Positions 9,030 through 18,786 of a stretch of 64,000 nt of DNA are shown here, one piece after another. The first letter of the stretch is position 1; each line of letters starts with the position of its first letter. Origin of the DNA: an uncultured Clostridium sp. (lineage in GTDB: Bacteria; Bacillota; Clostridia; TANB77; CAG-508); assembly GCA_958438515.1 (NCBI GenBank), contig CAUBRZ010000005.1:1-64000 (forward strand). The letters are read 5' to 3'. A program made the translations under genes and the position numbers. Below the pieces are notes generated by a model. The model saw only the letters and a program-made list of their open reading frames with translations. It was not told the origin of the DNA and did no database searches.

Positions 9030-10415
9030 TTATATTCCAGTAACTGGCAATTTTTTCAAGCTTTGTTTTTGTCTTTTAGTTATAATTTCCTTACTAAGCT
9101 TTGTTTTTGTTTCAATTTTAGGCTTTTCTTGTTTTAAATTATTTACTGTTACAGTAACTTCTTGATTTAAATCTACTTCTAGCCTAATTGGCTGATCATA
9201 CAATTCATAGCCATCAAGTGTCTTAGTTTCTTTTAAATAGTAACTTCCGGGAATTAAGTTTTCAATTGTAATTTTTCCATCTTTATTTGTCTTTAAATCT
9301 GAATATATTGTTTTTTTATTTTTATCCAATAACTCAAATTCTACATTTGGTAATAATTTTGCTGTTTCCTGATCTTTTTTTATAATAATTATTTTTGTTT
9401 CATTTTTATAATATGTATCATTAAGAGTCCCTATACCATCCTCAAAAGTAGCTGCTGTTAATGCATAATCTTGATAATTGCTATCTGGTGCTATTCCATA
9501 TAATACAGGTCTCGTTTTTACTTTACTTTCTACTTTTAAATTAAAACCTCCTTTATTTGTCATATTTTTTATAGGTATTAAGACCTTAAATTTTTCATTA
9601 GGATTAAATTCACTTCTTTCTTTGTTATTTTCGTCAGTTAGCTTAATTCCTCCTAAATTTCTACCATTTTCTTTAGATATTGTTATTTTGTATTTTTCTA
9701 TACTTGCTCCTGCTTTTACACTATAGATTTTTGACACATAATTTTTTTCTATGCTATCTTGCTCCCATTTGTCAGAAACTCTATTTATACTAATTGTACT
9801 AGATATTTTTGTTTCTGATGAATTGTTTGCATCATTTATTATTTTATTCATAGCATTTAATGTCCTTCTTCCTGCTTCTCCTATTGCACCATAATCTGAT
9901 GGATTATTATTGTGAATGTAACAATATACTGCTTGTTTTGTTGCTGTAAAAACTTCTTCTTTACTATTTACTCCTAGTTCCTGAATCGTTTTATATGGAT
10001 ACCCATTAACAATTCTTCTCCATAAGCCAACATCTTTTACAGCTTCTTGTACAGATACTGTATAAGGAGTAGTTTCTGCTCCAGGTTTTGTTTTATCCAT
10101 ACAATATGCTGGATAATGTACTCCATTATAATTATATTCTACATAACTAACTTTAACAGGTGTTCCTTTATAAGTTAGCAATTTGCCACAATCTCCTATA
10201 GTATAAATATTAGCAGCATTTATACTAGTTGCTTGAACTGCATTTGACATACCTAAAATATTAAAATTTATTACTAAAAAGATAATTATTATTCTTCTTG
10301 CTACAGTTCCTAAATTTATTTTTTTATTTTTGCTTGCTTTAAATTCTCTTAGATGTTTATTCCATTTAATTCTTTCCTTTGTTTTTCTAATTACATTTGT
10401 TTCCTTTTGATTCAA
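9030..10415 (-). CDS. Surface protein with thioester domain, Cna-B domain and C-terminal LPVTG
   Basis: A 461-residue secreted protein. A Lys-rich N terminus is followed by a hydrophobic signal segment (residues about 42-65, ending AVQATS). The first domain resembles a thioester adhesin domain: Cys in YPAYCMDKTKPGAE and Gln in ATKQAVYCYIHN would form the internal thioester bond for covalent attachment to host targets. A central beta-rich stalk follows, then a SpaA/Cna-B-type domain (about 350-430, KLLPNVEFELLD, KTNKDGKITIENLIPG, YYLKETKTLDGYEL). It ends LPVTGI-stop, with no hydrophobic segment or positive tail, so the normal sorting signal seems truncated. A sortase gene lies directly upstream in the same operon. 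Confidence 0.78.
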   Translation of the reverse strand: MNQKETNVIRKTKERIKWNKHLREFKASKNKKINLGTVARRIIIIFLVINFNILGMSNAVQATSINAANIYTIGDCGKLLTYKGTPVKVSYVEYNYNGVHYPAYCMDKTKPGAETTPYTVSVQEAVKDVGLWRRIVNGYPYKTIQELGVNSKEEVFTATKQAVYCYIHNNNPSDYGAIGEAGRRTLNAMNKIINDANNSSETKISSTISINRVSDKWEQDSIEKNYVSKIYSVKAGASIEKYKITISKENGRNLGGIKLTDENNKERSEFNPNEKFKVLIPIKNMTNKGGFNLKVESKVKTRPVLYGIAPDSNYQDYALTAATFEDGIGTLNDTYYKNETKIIIIKKDQETAKLLPNVEFELLDKNKKTIYSDLKTNKDGKITIENLIPGSYYLKETKTLDGYELYDQPIRLEVDLNQEVTVTVNNLKQEKPKIETKTKLSKEIITKRQKQSLKKLPVTGI

Positions 10416-10436
10416 TTTTTTATTCCTCTCTTTCTT

Positions 10437-11039
10437 TTATTTTTCTTTTCCTTGTATACATCTTCTGTATTCTGGCTGGTTTTCTACACAAGTAATCAGT
10501 GTAATTGTGTTATTTTGTGTTTGTTCTAAATTTGTCCAGTCATCATCTTTAATTATACTTGTTTTCGTAACTTGATACTGTTTCTTTATTCCATTGTATT
10601 GATAATAAATTATATCTCCTTGTTTTAATTTTTTTAAATTTTCAAAATAATTGTTTTCATATCCTCTATTATGAGCTGCAAGTCCGATATTCCCGGTATC
10701 CTTTGATGTTTCTACAAAATGTCCTACGTATTTTTCTAAGACATCTTTTGATGTTCCTTCTTGTATAAAAGCTTTTAAATTAATACTTGGAATTTCTAAA
10801 AACCAATCTTGTGTATTTTCAACTTCTGGAATTATATCTTTATTATTTATTTCATTTGTACTTTTTTGATTTTTTTCTGTTTGACTTTCAATTTCATTAA
10901 TGACTTTAAAACCCGCTTTTAATACACCTTTTTGTGTAAAAAAACAATAATTTGAAGATAAAAAATTTACGATTGTAAATATTATTACTGATATTATAAA
11001 ACTAACAATATTTATATATATAGTAGTATATCTAAACAT
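10437..11039 (-). CDS. Sortase
   Basis: A 200-residue transpeptidase that attaches LPxTG proteins to the cell wall or to each other. Residues 7-28 form an N-terminal membrane anchor. The catalytic His is in GLAAHNRG, the Cys in TLITCVENQP, and the Arg in the following EYRRCIQG; all three catalytic residues are present. The downstream gene (21 nt away) carries LPVTG and is the likely substrate. The ribosome site (AGGAGGTGAT) is unusually far (about 15 nt) from the ATG; a six-codon upstream frame starting ATGCCT overlaps the start codon, so translational coupling is possible. Confidence 0.87.
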   Translation of the reverse strand: MFRYTTIYINIVSFIISVIIFTIVNFLSSNYCFFTQKGVLKAGFKVINEIESQTEKNQKSTNEINNKDIIPEVENTQDWFLEIPSINLKAFIQEGTSKDVLEKYVGHFVETSKDTGNIGLAAHNRGYENNYFENLKKLKQGDIIYYQYNGIKKQYQVTKTSIIKDDDWTNLEQTQNNTITLITCVENQPEYRRCIQGKEK

Positions 11040-11219
11040 TTATATAAGGCATCACCTCCTAATTCTATTAAATTTGTTTCTTATTGGATTTTACAGATAT
11101 AAAAATAATCTAAAAATTTGATTAAAAATTAATTGAGTTAACTCTTTTCATATAATAATATATTTTCTGCAATTTGTAAAGAATTTTTCATCGCAAAATT
11201 CGACAAAAAAAGTGGAACA

Positions 11220-12731
11220 TTATAGTCCTGTCCCACTTAGTTCAAAATAAAATTCAACTCCATTTTCTTTGTTTATTATTCCATAGTCATTTCCATAGTT
11301 ATTCATTACTGCTTTTACAAAAGCTAATCCTATACCTGTTCCACCATCTGTTCTGTTTCTTGATTTATCAATCTTATAAAATCTATTCCAAATTCTGTTT
11401 ATATGTTCTTCTGGTATGTTTTCTCCTGTATTAAATACTCTTACACGTACTTTATTTTTCTCTCTACATATATCATTTTCTATTCTTATTACATTTTTGC
11501 CCTCAAATGGCTTTACATGTTTTATTGCATTTGTTATATAATTGCTAATTACTTGTTCTATATAAAAGTCATCTGCTATTACATTTATTTGATCTGGTGT
11601 TTTAAATTCTACTTCTATTTTCTTTTCCTCTAACATAACCTTAGATTTTCTTATAACTTCTTTTTCTACTTCTACAATATCAAATTTTTTGTCATTAAAT
11701 TCTCTTTTACCATATTCGAGCTTCATTAATTCTAACAATTGTTTTACTAATTTATCCATTTTATTTGTTTCATCAAGAATTACTTCTGCATAAAACTTTC
11801 TACTTTCTTCATCTGTGTTCACATTTTCTAATAATCCTTCACTATATCCTTGTATTAATGCAATTGGTGTTTTTAATTCATGTGACACATCAGATATAAA
11901 GCTCTTTCTCATTTCATCAATTTTAGATTTTTCTTCTATATCTTTTTCTAATTCAATATTTGTATTTCTTAATTGTTTTATTGTTTTTTCTAGTTTATCA
12001 GACATTGCATTAATACTTTTTCCTAAATTGTTTATCTCATCATCTGCATCTGTTATTCTATATTTATGGCTAAAGTCTAAATTCGCCATTTTTTTTGCAA
12101 TATCATTTAATTCTAAAATTGGATCTGTAAATTTTCTAGATACATATGACACTATAACTGCTGCAATTAATATTGCAAATCCTGCCATCAAATATAAAAA
12201 GTTATTTGATATTTTTACACTTTCTTGAATTGATGTTATTGGAATTCTAATATATAGCAAATATCCATTGTCTAAAGTTGCTGATAATAATACATATGTA
12301 ACTCCATTTTTTATATCTTTAATCTTTTTTATTACAAATTTATCACTATGCTCTATCATTTCTCCTGCACCAGTATTAAATCTACTTGTCATTTCATTCA
12401 TTTGTCCAAATGTAGAATAAAAGTCCTTATTTGATGTATACACATTTATATTTTGATCATTTCTAATTAATATATCAAAATTATTTTGTATTGCAATTTG
12501 CTCTAATTGTGATTCTAAGTCTCCATTTTCTTGATTGTTATAATAATCATTTACTGTTTGATAAACTGATTTTAATGTTTGTCTTTTGCTATATAAATAA
12601 AATTGTCCAAATACAAAATTATTAACAATTATTAAAAAAGAAATTATAACTAATATAACTAGTGATAATGTAAGAAATAATTTTACTCTTACTGATTTCA
12701 AAGGATTAGTTTTGTGCGTTTTTTTATTCAT
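11220..12731 (-). CDS. Two-component sensor histidine kinase
   Basis: A 503-residue membrane sensor. TM1 (about 15-38) and TM2 (about 178-200) flank an extracytoplasmic sensing domain of about 140 residues. A HAMP linker, a coiled coil and the HisKA phosphoacceptor follow (DVSHELKTPIALIQGYSEGL, His near residue 285), then HATPase with N-box (NYITNAIKHV), G1 (VFNTGENIP), F (RIWNRFYKIDKSRN) and G2 (GGTGIGLAFVKAV). It is 19 nt downstream of its response regulator. The ligand is unknown. The neighbouring sortase/adhesin operon may be a target but nothing in the sequence proves it. Confidence 0.9.
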   Translation of the reverse strand: MNKKTHKTNPLKSVRVKLFLTLSLVILVIISFLIIVNNFVFGQFYLYSKRQTLKSVYQTVNDYYNNQENGDLESQLEQIAIQNNFDILIRNDQNINVYTSNKDFYSTFGQMNEMTSRFNTGAGEMIEHSDKFVIKKIKDIKNGVTYVLLSATLDNGYLLYIRIPITSIQESVKISNNFLYLMAGFAILIAAVIVSYVSRKFTDPILELNDIAKKMANLDFSHKYRITDADDEINNLGKSINAMSDKLEKTIKQLRNTNIELEKDIEEKSKIDEMRKSFISDVSHELKTPIALIQGYSEGLLENVNTDEESRKFYAEVILDETNKMDKLVKQLLELMKLEYGKREFNDKKFDIVEVEKEVIRKSKVMLEEKKIEVEFKTPDQINVIADDFYIEQVISNYITNAIKHVKPFEGKNVIRIENDICREKNKVRVRVFNTGENIPEEHINRIWNRFYKIDKSRNRTDGGTGIGLAFVKAVMNNYGNDYGIINKENGVEFYFELSGTGL

Positions 12732-12750
12732 TTTATTATCCTTTCATATA

Positions 12751-13428
12751 TTATTTTACTTCAAATTTATATCCGACACCCCTCATTGTTTTTATGTATT
12801 TTCCTTTTTTTCCTAGTTTATGCCTTATTTTCTTTATGTGACTGTCAATTGTTCTAGAATCTCCATAATAATCATAATTCCAAACATTATTTAATATTTT
12901 ATCTCTTGATAATGCAATATTTTCATTATCTACCAAATATGTTAATAGTTCATATTCTCTTAAACTTAATTCTATTGGTTTTCCATCTACCTTAACAGTC
13001 CTTCCTTCTTTATCTATTTCAATTCCACCAAAGTCTTTAATTTGTTCTAAGTTTTTATTTATTCTTCTTAAAATTGCATCAACTCTTGCTACTAAAATTT
13101 TCGGACTAAATGGTTTTGATATATATTCATCAACACCTAATTCAAATCCAAATAATTCATCTTGCTCTTCTCCTCTTGCTGTTAACATTATAACAGGTAC
13201 TTTTGATTCTTGTCTAATCTGTCTTAAAACAGACCATCCATCTAATTTTGGCATCATAACATCTAATAGTATTAAACTAATTTTATTTTTATTATTTTCA
13301 AATATTTCTAATGCTTTCTCGCCATCTTCTGCTTCTAAAATAATATATCCTTTTGCTGTTAAGAAATCTTTAATTAATTTTCTCATTCTTTCTTCGTCAT
13401 CAACTACTAAAATACTGTTTTGAATCAT
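12751..13428 (-). CDS. OmpR/PhoB-family response regulator
   Basis: A 225-residue DNA-binding response regulator paired with the histidine kinase downstream. Receiver domain: acidic pair VVDDEERM, phospho-acceptor Asp in LILLDVMMPKLDG, Thr in VIMLTARGEEQ and Lys in YISKPFSP. The C-terminal winged helix has the OmpR features (LSLREYELLTYLVDN, SRTIDSHIKKIRHKLG, IKTMRGVGYKFEVK). The start at 13428 follows AGGAG with about 8 nt spacing; a GTG three codons upstream is within the ribosome site. Transcription runs into the kinase. Confidence 0.92.
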   Translation of the reverse strand: MIQNSILVVDDEERMRKLIKDFLTAKGYIILEAEDGEKALEIFENNKNKISLILLDVMMPKLDGWSVLRQIRQESKVPVIMLTARGEEQDELFGFELGVDEYISKPFSPKILVARVDAILRRINKNLEQIKDFGGIEIDKEGRTVKVDGKPIELSLREYELLTYLVDNENIALSRDKILNNVWNYDYYGDSRTIDSHIKKIRHKLGKKGKYIKTMRGVGYKFEVK

Positions 13429-13528
13429 CCTTACCACTCCTTGTACTTATAATTATTATATATTATAACTTCTAATTATGTCTATACTGTGAATTCTTTT
13501 GTTATATATTTTATACTAATATAAAAAA

Positions 13529-13577
13529 TACCCATATAATGATATGTTATAATTTAAAATATCACTATATATGGGTA
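13529..13577 (-). terminator. Terminator of mscS-like gene
   Basis: TACCCATATA/TATATGGGTA arms with a T-run after the second arm on the minus strand, plus an inner imperfect stem. It separates the channel gene from the response-regulator operon. Confidence 0.75.
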
Positions 13578-13594
13578 GTTTAACTTATTTTTAT

Positions 13595-14659
13595 TTATTT
13601 TCTCATATATACAGTTTTAGTATCATAAGCAAGTTCTATATTTTCTTCTTTTAATATCTTCATAATCTTTCTGTTAATATTTTCCCTTTCAGTTAAGTAA
13701 CTTGGATAATCTACAGAATCTGTATAACTACAAACAAGTATATTTATTCCATTATCTGTTATTTCATCAAATTTTACGATAATAGATTCATCATAAACAG
13801 TATCTCTTGATTGTAACATTTCTTTTACTCTTTCTTGAAACTTTTCAATTTTCTCCAAAGGAGTATCTATCTCTATACATAAATTTGTACGATATCTTCT
13901 TTTTTCCATCTTGCTCCAATTTATTATAGAAGAATTTGATATTATCGAATTTGGTATATTTACTATAGAATTTTCAAATGTTCTAACTCTTGTACTTCTA
14001 AATGTAATGTCTTCTACAGTACCTTCATAAGGTTCCATTTCTATCCAATCTCCGACTATAAACGGTTTGTCTAAAAATATTACCAAACCTCCAAATAAGT
14101 TTTTAGCTGTATCCTGTGCTGCAAGAGTTACTATTACACCACCTACTCCTAGTCCTGCAACCAAACCATTCAAGTTAAATCCTAAAAGCGTAATAACAAT
14201 AAATCCTGCTATTATATATATAATCAATCTTATTATTTTAAGTATAAAATCAAACATAGAGTCTTCAACATCTTTGCTTGTTTTTTCCTTCATTCTTTTT
14301 ACTAATGATGATGTTGGTACAAAGCTTTTTGCTAATCCTCTTGCAAAAGCTATTACACTAACAATTTTAAATCCTTCTGTTACAATATTTATAACCTCTT
14401 TTGAAAGATTTAATGGTGCTTGTAAAAATAATATTGCAACATATATACCTAATATCACAAAAAATACTCTTAATGGGTCATAAAATGCACTTTGTTTTAT
14501 TTTCTTTTTATTTTTTTCTTTTATTTTTATCATTCTAATAATTGTATATGCTACACTAGAGCTAAAAATTCTAAAAAGTATAGCTATACATATCGCAATT
14601 ATTATGTCCATAATTTGTGCTGTTGTTATATTAGTTATAAAATCAACTATTTGTTTCAT
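13595..14659 (-). CDS. Small-conductance mechanosensitive channel (MscS family)
   Basis: A 354-residue membrane channel that opens on membrane tension during osmotic downshift. Five hydrophobic segments are visible (about 12-35, 60-85, 95-110, 135-155, 160-180). The pore-lining helix has the Gly/Ala-rich pattern GLVAGLGVGGVIVTLAAQDTA. The beta-domain (DKPFIVGDWIEMEPYEGTVEDITFRSTRVR) and the C-terminal domain (TNLCIEIDTPLEKIEKF) follow, as in MscS/YnaI relatives. Start follows GGAGG. It lies 27 nt downstream of rpoD, on the same strand, so it may be read as the end of the dnaG-rpoD unit. Confidence 0.88.
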   Translation of the reverse strand: MKQIVDFITNITTAQIMDIIIAICIAILFRIFSSSVAYTIIRMIKIKEKNKKKIKQSAFYDPLRVFFVILGIYVAILFLQAPLNLSKEVINIVTEGFKIVSVIAFARGLAKSFVPTSSLVKRMKEKTSKDVEDSMFDFILKIIRLIIYIIAGFIVITLLGFNLNGLVAGLGVGGVIVTLAAQDTAKNLFGGLVIFLDKPFIVGDWIEMEPYEGTVEDITFRSTRVRTFENSIVNIPNSIISNSSIINWSKMEKRRYRTNLCIEIDTPLEKIEKFQERVKEMLQSRDTVYDESIIVKFDEITDNGINILVCSYTDSVDYPSYLTERENINRKIMKILKEENIELAYDTKTVYMRK

Positions 14660-14686
14660 TTTTTCCTCCGTATTTTATTTAAGTAA

Positions 14687-16009
14687 TTAACTCATATAAT
14701 CTCTTAATTTTTTACTTCTGCTAGGATGTCTTAATTTTCTTAATGCTTTTGCTTCTATTTGTCTAATCCTTTCACGTGTTACTTCAAATTCACGTCCTAC
14801 TTCTTCTAATGTTCTTGCTTTTCCATCTTCTAAACCAAATCTTAATTTTAAAACTTTAGCTTCTCTTGGTGTTAATGTATTCATAACTTCTTCTAACTGT
14901 TCTTTTAATAATGTATATGCTGCTGAATCATGTGGCGCTGGACTATCATCATCTTGAATAAAATCACCTAAATGGCTATCATCTTCTTCACCAATTGGTG
15001 TTTCCAAAGAAACTGGATCTTGTGCTATTTTCTGTATCTCCATTACTTTTTCTACTGGTATTTCCATTTCTTCTGCTATTTCTTCTGGCGTTGGTTCTCT
15101 ACCTAATTGTTGTAATAGATGTCTTGAAGTTCTGATTAGTTTATTTATTGTTTCCACCATGTGTACCGGAATCCTAATAGTTCTTGCTTGGTCAGCTATT
15201 GCTCTTGTAATTGCTTGTCTAATCCACCAAGTAGCATAAGTACTAAATTTAAAGCCTTTTGTATAATCAAATTTTTCTACAGCTTTTATTAATCCCATAT
15301 TTCCTTCTTGAATTAAATCTAAAAATAACATACCTCTTCCTACATATTTTTTTGCTATACTAACTACTAGTCTTAAATTTGACTCTGCTAATTGTTTCTT
15401 AGCATCTTCATCTCCATCTAATATTTTTTTAGCTAAATCTAATTCTTGATCAAATGTTAAAAGTGGTATTCTTCCTATTTCTCTTAAATACATTCTAACC
15501 GGATCATCAACATTTATTCCTTCATAACTTGTTTCTGTTATCTCATCTAATTTTAAATCTTCAACTTCTTTTAAGTCTTCGATATCTGGTTCTTCATCCA
15601 TATCATCATTTAATAAGTTTACCCCTAATTCTTCAAAAGCATCAAACACTTTATCTATTTGATCTGGATTAACATTATCTAATTCTTTTGCTAAATCACC
15701 ATATGTTATTTTTCCTTGTTCTTTAGCTTTTTTTAATATATTATTTACTTTTTCATTTTTTAATTTATCATCTTCTATATTTTCTTTTTCATCTTTTACT
15801 TTATTTTCTTTATTCTCTTCTACCTTTTTAGCTGCTTTTTTCTTTGTTGCTTTACGTGCTTCTTCCATCTTTTCTATATTTTCATTTTTTTCCTGTTTTT
15901 TTGTACTTTTATTCTCCATTTTCTTCTCATCTTTTTCTTCTTTTTTTGTAACTTTTTTCTTTGTTTCTGGCCTTTTTACTTCTTTAATTTCTTCTTTCTT
16001 ATTTGCCAT
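14687..16009 (-). CDS. rpoD: Primary RNA polymerase sigma factor SigA (RpoD)
   Basis: The housekeeping sigma factor. After an unusual N-terminal stretch of about 85 residues made almost only of Lys, Glu and Asn, the protein has region 1.1, then 1.2 (DPVRMYLREIGRIPLLT), 2 (NLRLVVSIAKKYVGRGMLFLDLIQEGNMGLIKAVEKFDYTKG in pieces, with 2.4 YATWWIRQAITRAI), 3 (RIPVHMVETINKLIR) and 4 (EVGREFEVTRERIRQIEAKAL). All regions are intact. The likely start is the ATG at 16009, nine nt after AGGGGTG. It directly follows dnaG, the usual macromolecular-synthesis arrangement. Confidence 0.96.
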   Translation of the reverse strand: MANKKEEIKEVKRPETKKKVTKKEEKDEKKMENKSTKKQEKNENIEKMEEARKATKKKAAKKVEENKENKVKDEKENIEDDKLKNEKVNNILKKAKEQGKITYGDLAKELDNVNPDQIDKVFDAFEELGVNLLNDDMDEEPDIEDLKEVEDLKLDEITETSYEGINVDDPVRMYLREIGRIPLLTFDQELDLAKKILDGDEDAKKQLAESNLRLVVSIAKKYVGRGMLFLDLIQEGNMGLIKAVEKFDYTKGFKFSTYATWWIRQAITRAIADQARTIRIPVHMVETINKLIRTSRHLLQQLGREPTPEEIAEEMEIPVEKVMEIQKIAQDPVSLETPIGEEDDSHLGDFIQDDDSPAPHDSAAYTLLKEQLEEVMNTLTPREAKVLKLRFGLEDGKARTLEEVGREFEVTRERIRQIEAKALRKLRHPSRSKKLRDYMS

Positions 16010-16023
16010 TTTAAATTTCACCC

Positions 16024-17803
16024 CTACCTAATTTTTGCTAACCTAATAATAATATCACTTAGCTCTTTTTCTAATTCTTTTTTATTACTTACTTCTAAAT
16101 CTGTCTCTAATAAGTCTAAAATTTGGAATTTTCTTTCATTTAATTTTTCTTTTTCATAACTTTGCATTATATCATCTATTGCTTTTTCAATATCCTCTAT
16201 TTCATAATCATCTGCCATTATTTCTGTAATATGGTTTTGCTCATCTTCGTTAAGATTATCTAATATTCCATTTATATTACTATTTCCCTTTTCAAATTCT
16301 TCATACAATTTTTTAGCAATTTGATTGTTTAACTCATCTCTAAAGTCGCTTACTTTTATATTTTGCTTAATTATTTGAAAAATATTTAAATCTCCTGTTA
16401 ATAAAATAGATAGTATTGTATTTTCTTTTCTTTTAATTGTTTGAGATATCTCTTGTTTTTCTCTTTTTTGATGTTGAATTACAGGTTTTGCTTTGTCTAA
16501 TATCTTTTCACTTTTAACCCCAGAATAGGATAGCTTATTTACTTCTGCATAAATTGCTTCTTTTGATATTTCATATTCTTTTGATATTTTTCCAATATAT
16601 ACTTCCTTTTCCATTGTATTATCTACTTTTGAAATCAATTTTGCTATTTCATTTAAAAATTTAATTTTATCATTTGTATTATTTAGGTTTAAATCTTTTT
16701 TTAAAACTTTTACCTTAAATTCAATTACAGAAAGCGCTTTATCAATTAAATTATTAAATCTCGCATTTCCATATTTTATTATATATTCATCTGGATCTTT
16801 TGCACCTTCCATTTGTAAAACACGAATATCACATCCCATATTTTGCAATATATCTAGTGCTCTTATCTTTGCAGTAAGCCCTGCTTCATCTGAGTCAAAA
16901 CTTAAAATAATTTGTTGTGTATTTTTTCTAAGTAACCATCCTTGTGCTTGTGTTAATGCTGTTCCGAAGTGGCGCTACTACATTAGTAATCCCTCTTTGA
17001 TGTAAAGAGATAACATCCATATACCCTTCTACTATTAAAAGCCTTTTAGTATCACCTTTTTTTGCAACATTTAATCCAAATAAATTTCTACCTTTACTAT
17101 ATACTATATTTTCTGGAGAATTTATGTATTTGGGTTTAGAATCATCTAATACTCTTCCTCCAAAAGCAATAACTCGTCCTCTTGCATCACAAATCGGAAA
17201 CATAAGACGATTTCTATAGCGATCTATATATTTGCCATTATCATTTTTATTTACTAATCCAGATTCTAAAATTTCTTTATCTTCAAATCCTTCTTTTCTT
17301 AACGCTATATATAATTCATCAAATTTTCCAGAAAAACCAATTTTAAAAGATTTTAATGTTTCATTACTTAGCTTTCTTTTCTTGATATAATCTTGCGCTA
17401 TTTTTGATTCTGGTTTATATAAATTTTCATGATAATAGTTAGCTGCATATTCATTTACTTTTAATACTTTTGCTTTTAATTGTTCTTTTGCTGAATCAGC
17501 ACTATTTTCTAATGTAGGTAATTGTATATTTGACCTTTCTGCTAAAGTTTGAACAGCTTCTATAAAGCTAATCCCCTCTATTTTTGTCAAGAATGTAAAT
17601 ACATTTCCTCCTACTCCACAACCAAAACAATGAAATATTTGCTTGTCTGGTGAGACAGAAAAAGATGGCGATTTTTCATTATGAAATGGACATAATCCAA
17701 AGAAATTTCTTCCACTTCTTTTTAAATGTACATATTGTGATATGATATCAACGATATCATTTGTTTGTCTTACTTCATCAATGATTTCATCGCTATAACG
17801 CAT
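16024..17803 (-). CDS. dnaG: DNA primase DnaG, with CGG +1 shift in the Toprim domain
   Basis: DnaG makes RNA primers at the replication fork. The N-terminal CHC2 zinc finger (CPFHNEKSPSF, HCFGCG) covers about residues 35-70. The Toprim domain follows (LLIVEGYMDVISLHQ, then IILSFDSDEAG), and a helicase-binding C terminus rich in Lys/Glu. Inside Toprim an in-frame CGG (16964-16966, after a Leu codon) breaks the frame. Skipping the C (16966) gives VVAPL-GTALTQAQGWLL, the expected family sequence, and a 592-residue protein (length 3n+1). DnaG is essential and single-copy in bacteria, so a dead gene is implausible. Start at 17803 because of GAGGA and family alignment (MRYSDEIIDEV). Confidence 0.92.
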
Positions 17804-17896
17804 TTCTTCCTCACTTTCTTTCAAATTATTTCAAATAAACATACGTATATATAATATTCGACGTATTTTACATAAATCCTTCTTGTTTCTCTAAAA

Positions 17897-17928
17897 AAAT
17901 GTCAAAAGGATTTCTCCTTTTGGCATTT
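17897..17928 (-). terminator. Terminator of the small alarmone synthetase gene
   Basis: 14-bp arms with one mismatch (AAATGTCAAAAGGA, loop TTTC) and a T-run on the minus strand, touching the stop codon. It isolates this gene from dnaG. Confidence 0.75.
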
Positions 17929-18588
17929 TACGTCATTAAAGTCATCTTATAATCTAATTTATTTATCATTTTTGCACATGATACCCATTCTTTTGAATCT
18001 TTTTTGTTCAACTTAATTTTACTTTTATATTTCATCTTATGTTCAATACTTGCCCAATAGTCCATTGCCATCGTTCTAATTTGTACTTCAACTTTTACAT
18101 ATATAATATTATGTGATAACATAACTGGTACTCCTAATATAATATGATATGCTGAATATCCACTTTCTTTAGGATGTGTTATATAATCTTTTTCTTTTAT
18201 CGTTTGAACTCCGTGGTAATTTTTGTAATAAGTTTTTTATTGAATATATGTCTTTTTTTAATGGACATATTATCCTTACTCCTGCTATATCATTTATGTT
18301 TTCTATCATATTCTTATATGTTAGTACACATTCCTTAGCCTTCATTTTCCTTAATATACTTTCTGGTTTTTTTATTCTAGTATTTACATGATCTATTAAG
18401 TCATAATCATAAAATATTTTAAATTCTTTGTTTATTATATCTGTTTTTACTTCTAATTCTTTTATTGCCATTTCATAAATAAACATTAATTTTTGAAATG
18501 TTTTATCCTCCACTTTGACTTTTTGGTTATAATCTAAAAAGTTCTTCATCTTTGTTAAATCTGTACTTTTGGGTTCCTCTGTTTTCAT
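17928..18588 (-). CDS. Small alarmone synthetase (RelQ/RelP-type GTP pyrophosphokinase), with CGG +1 shift
   Basis: A 219-residue single-domain (p)ppGpp synthetase that transfers pyrophosphate from ATP to GTP/GDP. Family blocks are YDYDLIDHVNTRIKKPESI, NINDIAGVRIICP, HPKESGYSAYHIIL and VEVQIRTMAMDYWASIEHKMKYK; the last holds the catalytic Glu (in EVQIRT). The length matches RelQ. An in-frame CGG (18211-18213) after LLQKLP breaks the frame; skipping C 18213 gives Leu-Pro-Gly-Val-Gln-Thr-Ile-Lys, as in relatives. Length is 3n+1. There are no hydrolase or regulatory domains. It is a monocistronic unit with its own terminator. Confidence 0.85.
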
Positions 18589-18700
18589 ACTTTCAACTCC
18601 TTATATATAATACTTTTTGTTTTCTATATCTAGTATATGCATTATATTATATTTGTATTGTTTCTAATTAGTATTCTATTTGTGACTTTTTTGTGAAATA

Positions 18701-18781
18701 AAAAATAGCTAGTTTTGAAGTGCACCCCAAATGTTAGATTTTTGTCTAACTTCTTGGTTCGGTTCATTCCTAGCTATTTTT
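18701..18781 (-). terminator. proS terminator stem enclosing an IS-end-like loop
   Basis: Perfect 12-bp arms (18701-18712 and 18770-18781) with A-rich and T-rich outer edges lie directly after proS. The loop is a 51-bp block with its own inverted repeat, annotated separately. Confidence 0.6.
18716..18766. repeat. 51-bp inverted repeat resembling paired IS3/IS150-family ends
   Basis: The block starts TGAAGTGCACCCC and ends GGTTCGGTTCA. Both outer ends run inward to GTTAGA, with 4 nt between the arms. TGAAC-rich ends leading into GTTAGACA are typical of IS3-family (IS150-type) termini. There is no transposase between them, so it is a tiny end-to-end remnant or MITE, or an unrelated hairpin. 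A family search would decide. Confidence 0.4.
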
Positions 18782-18786
18782 ACTTG

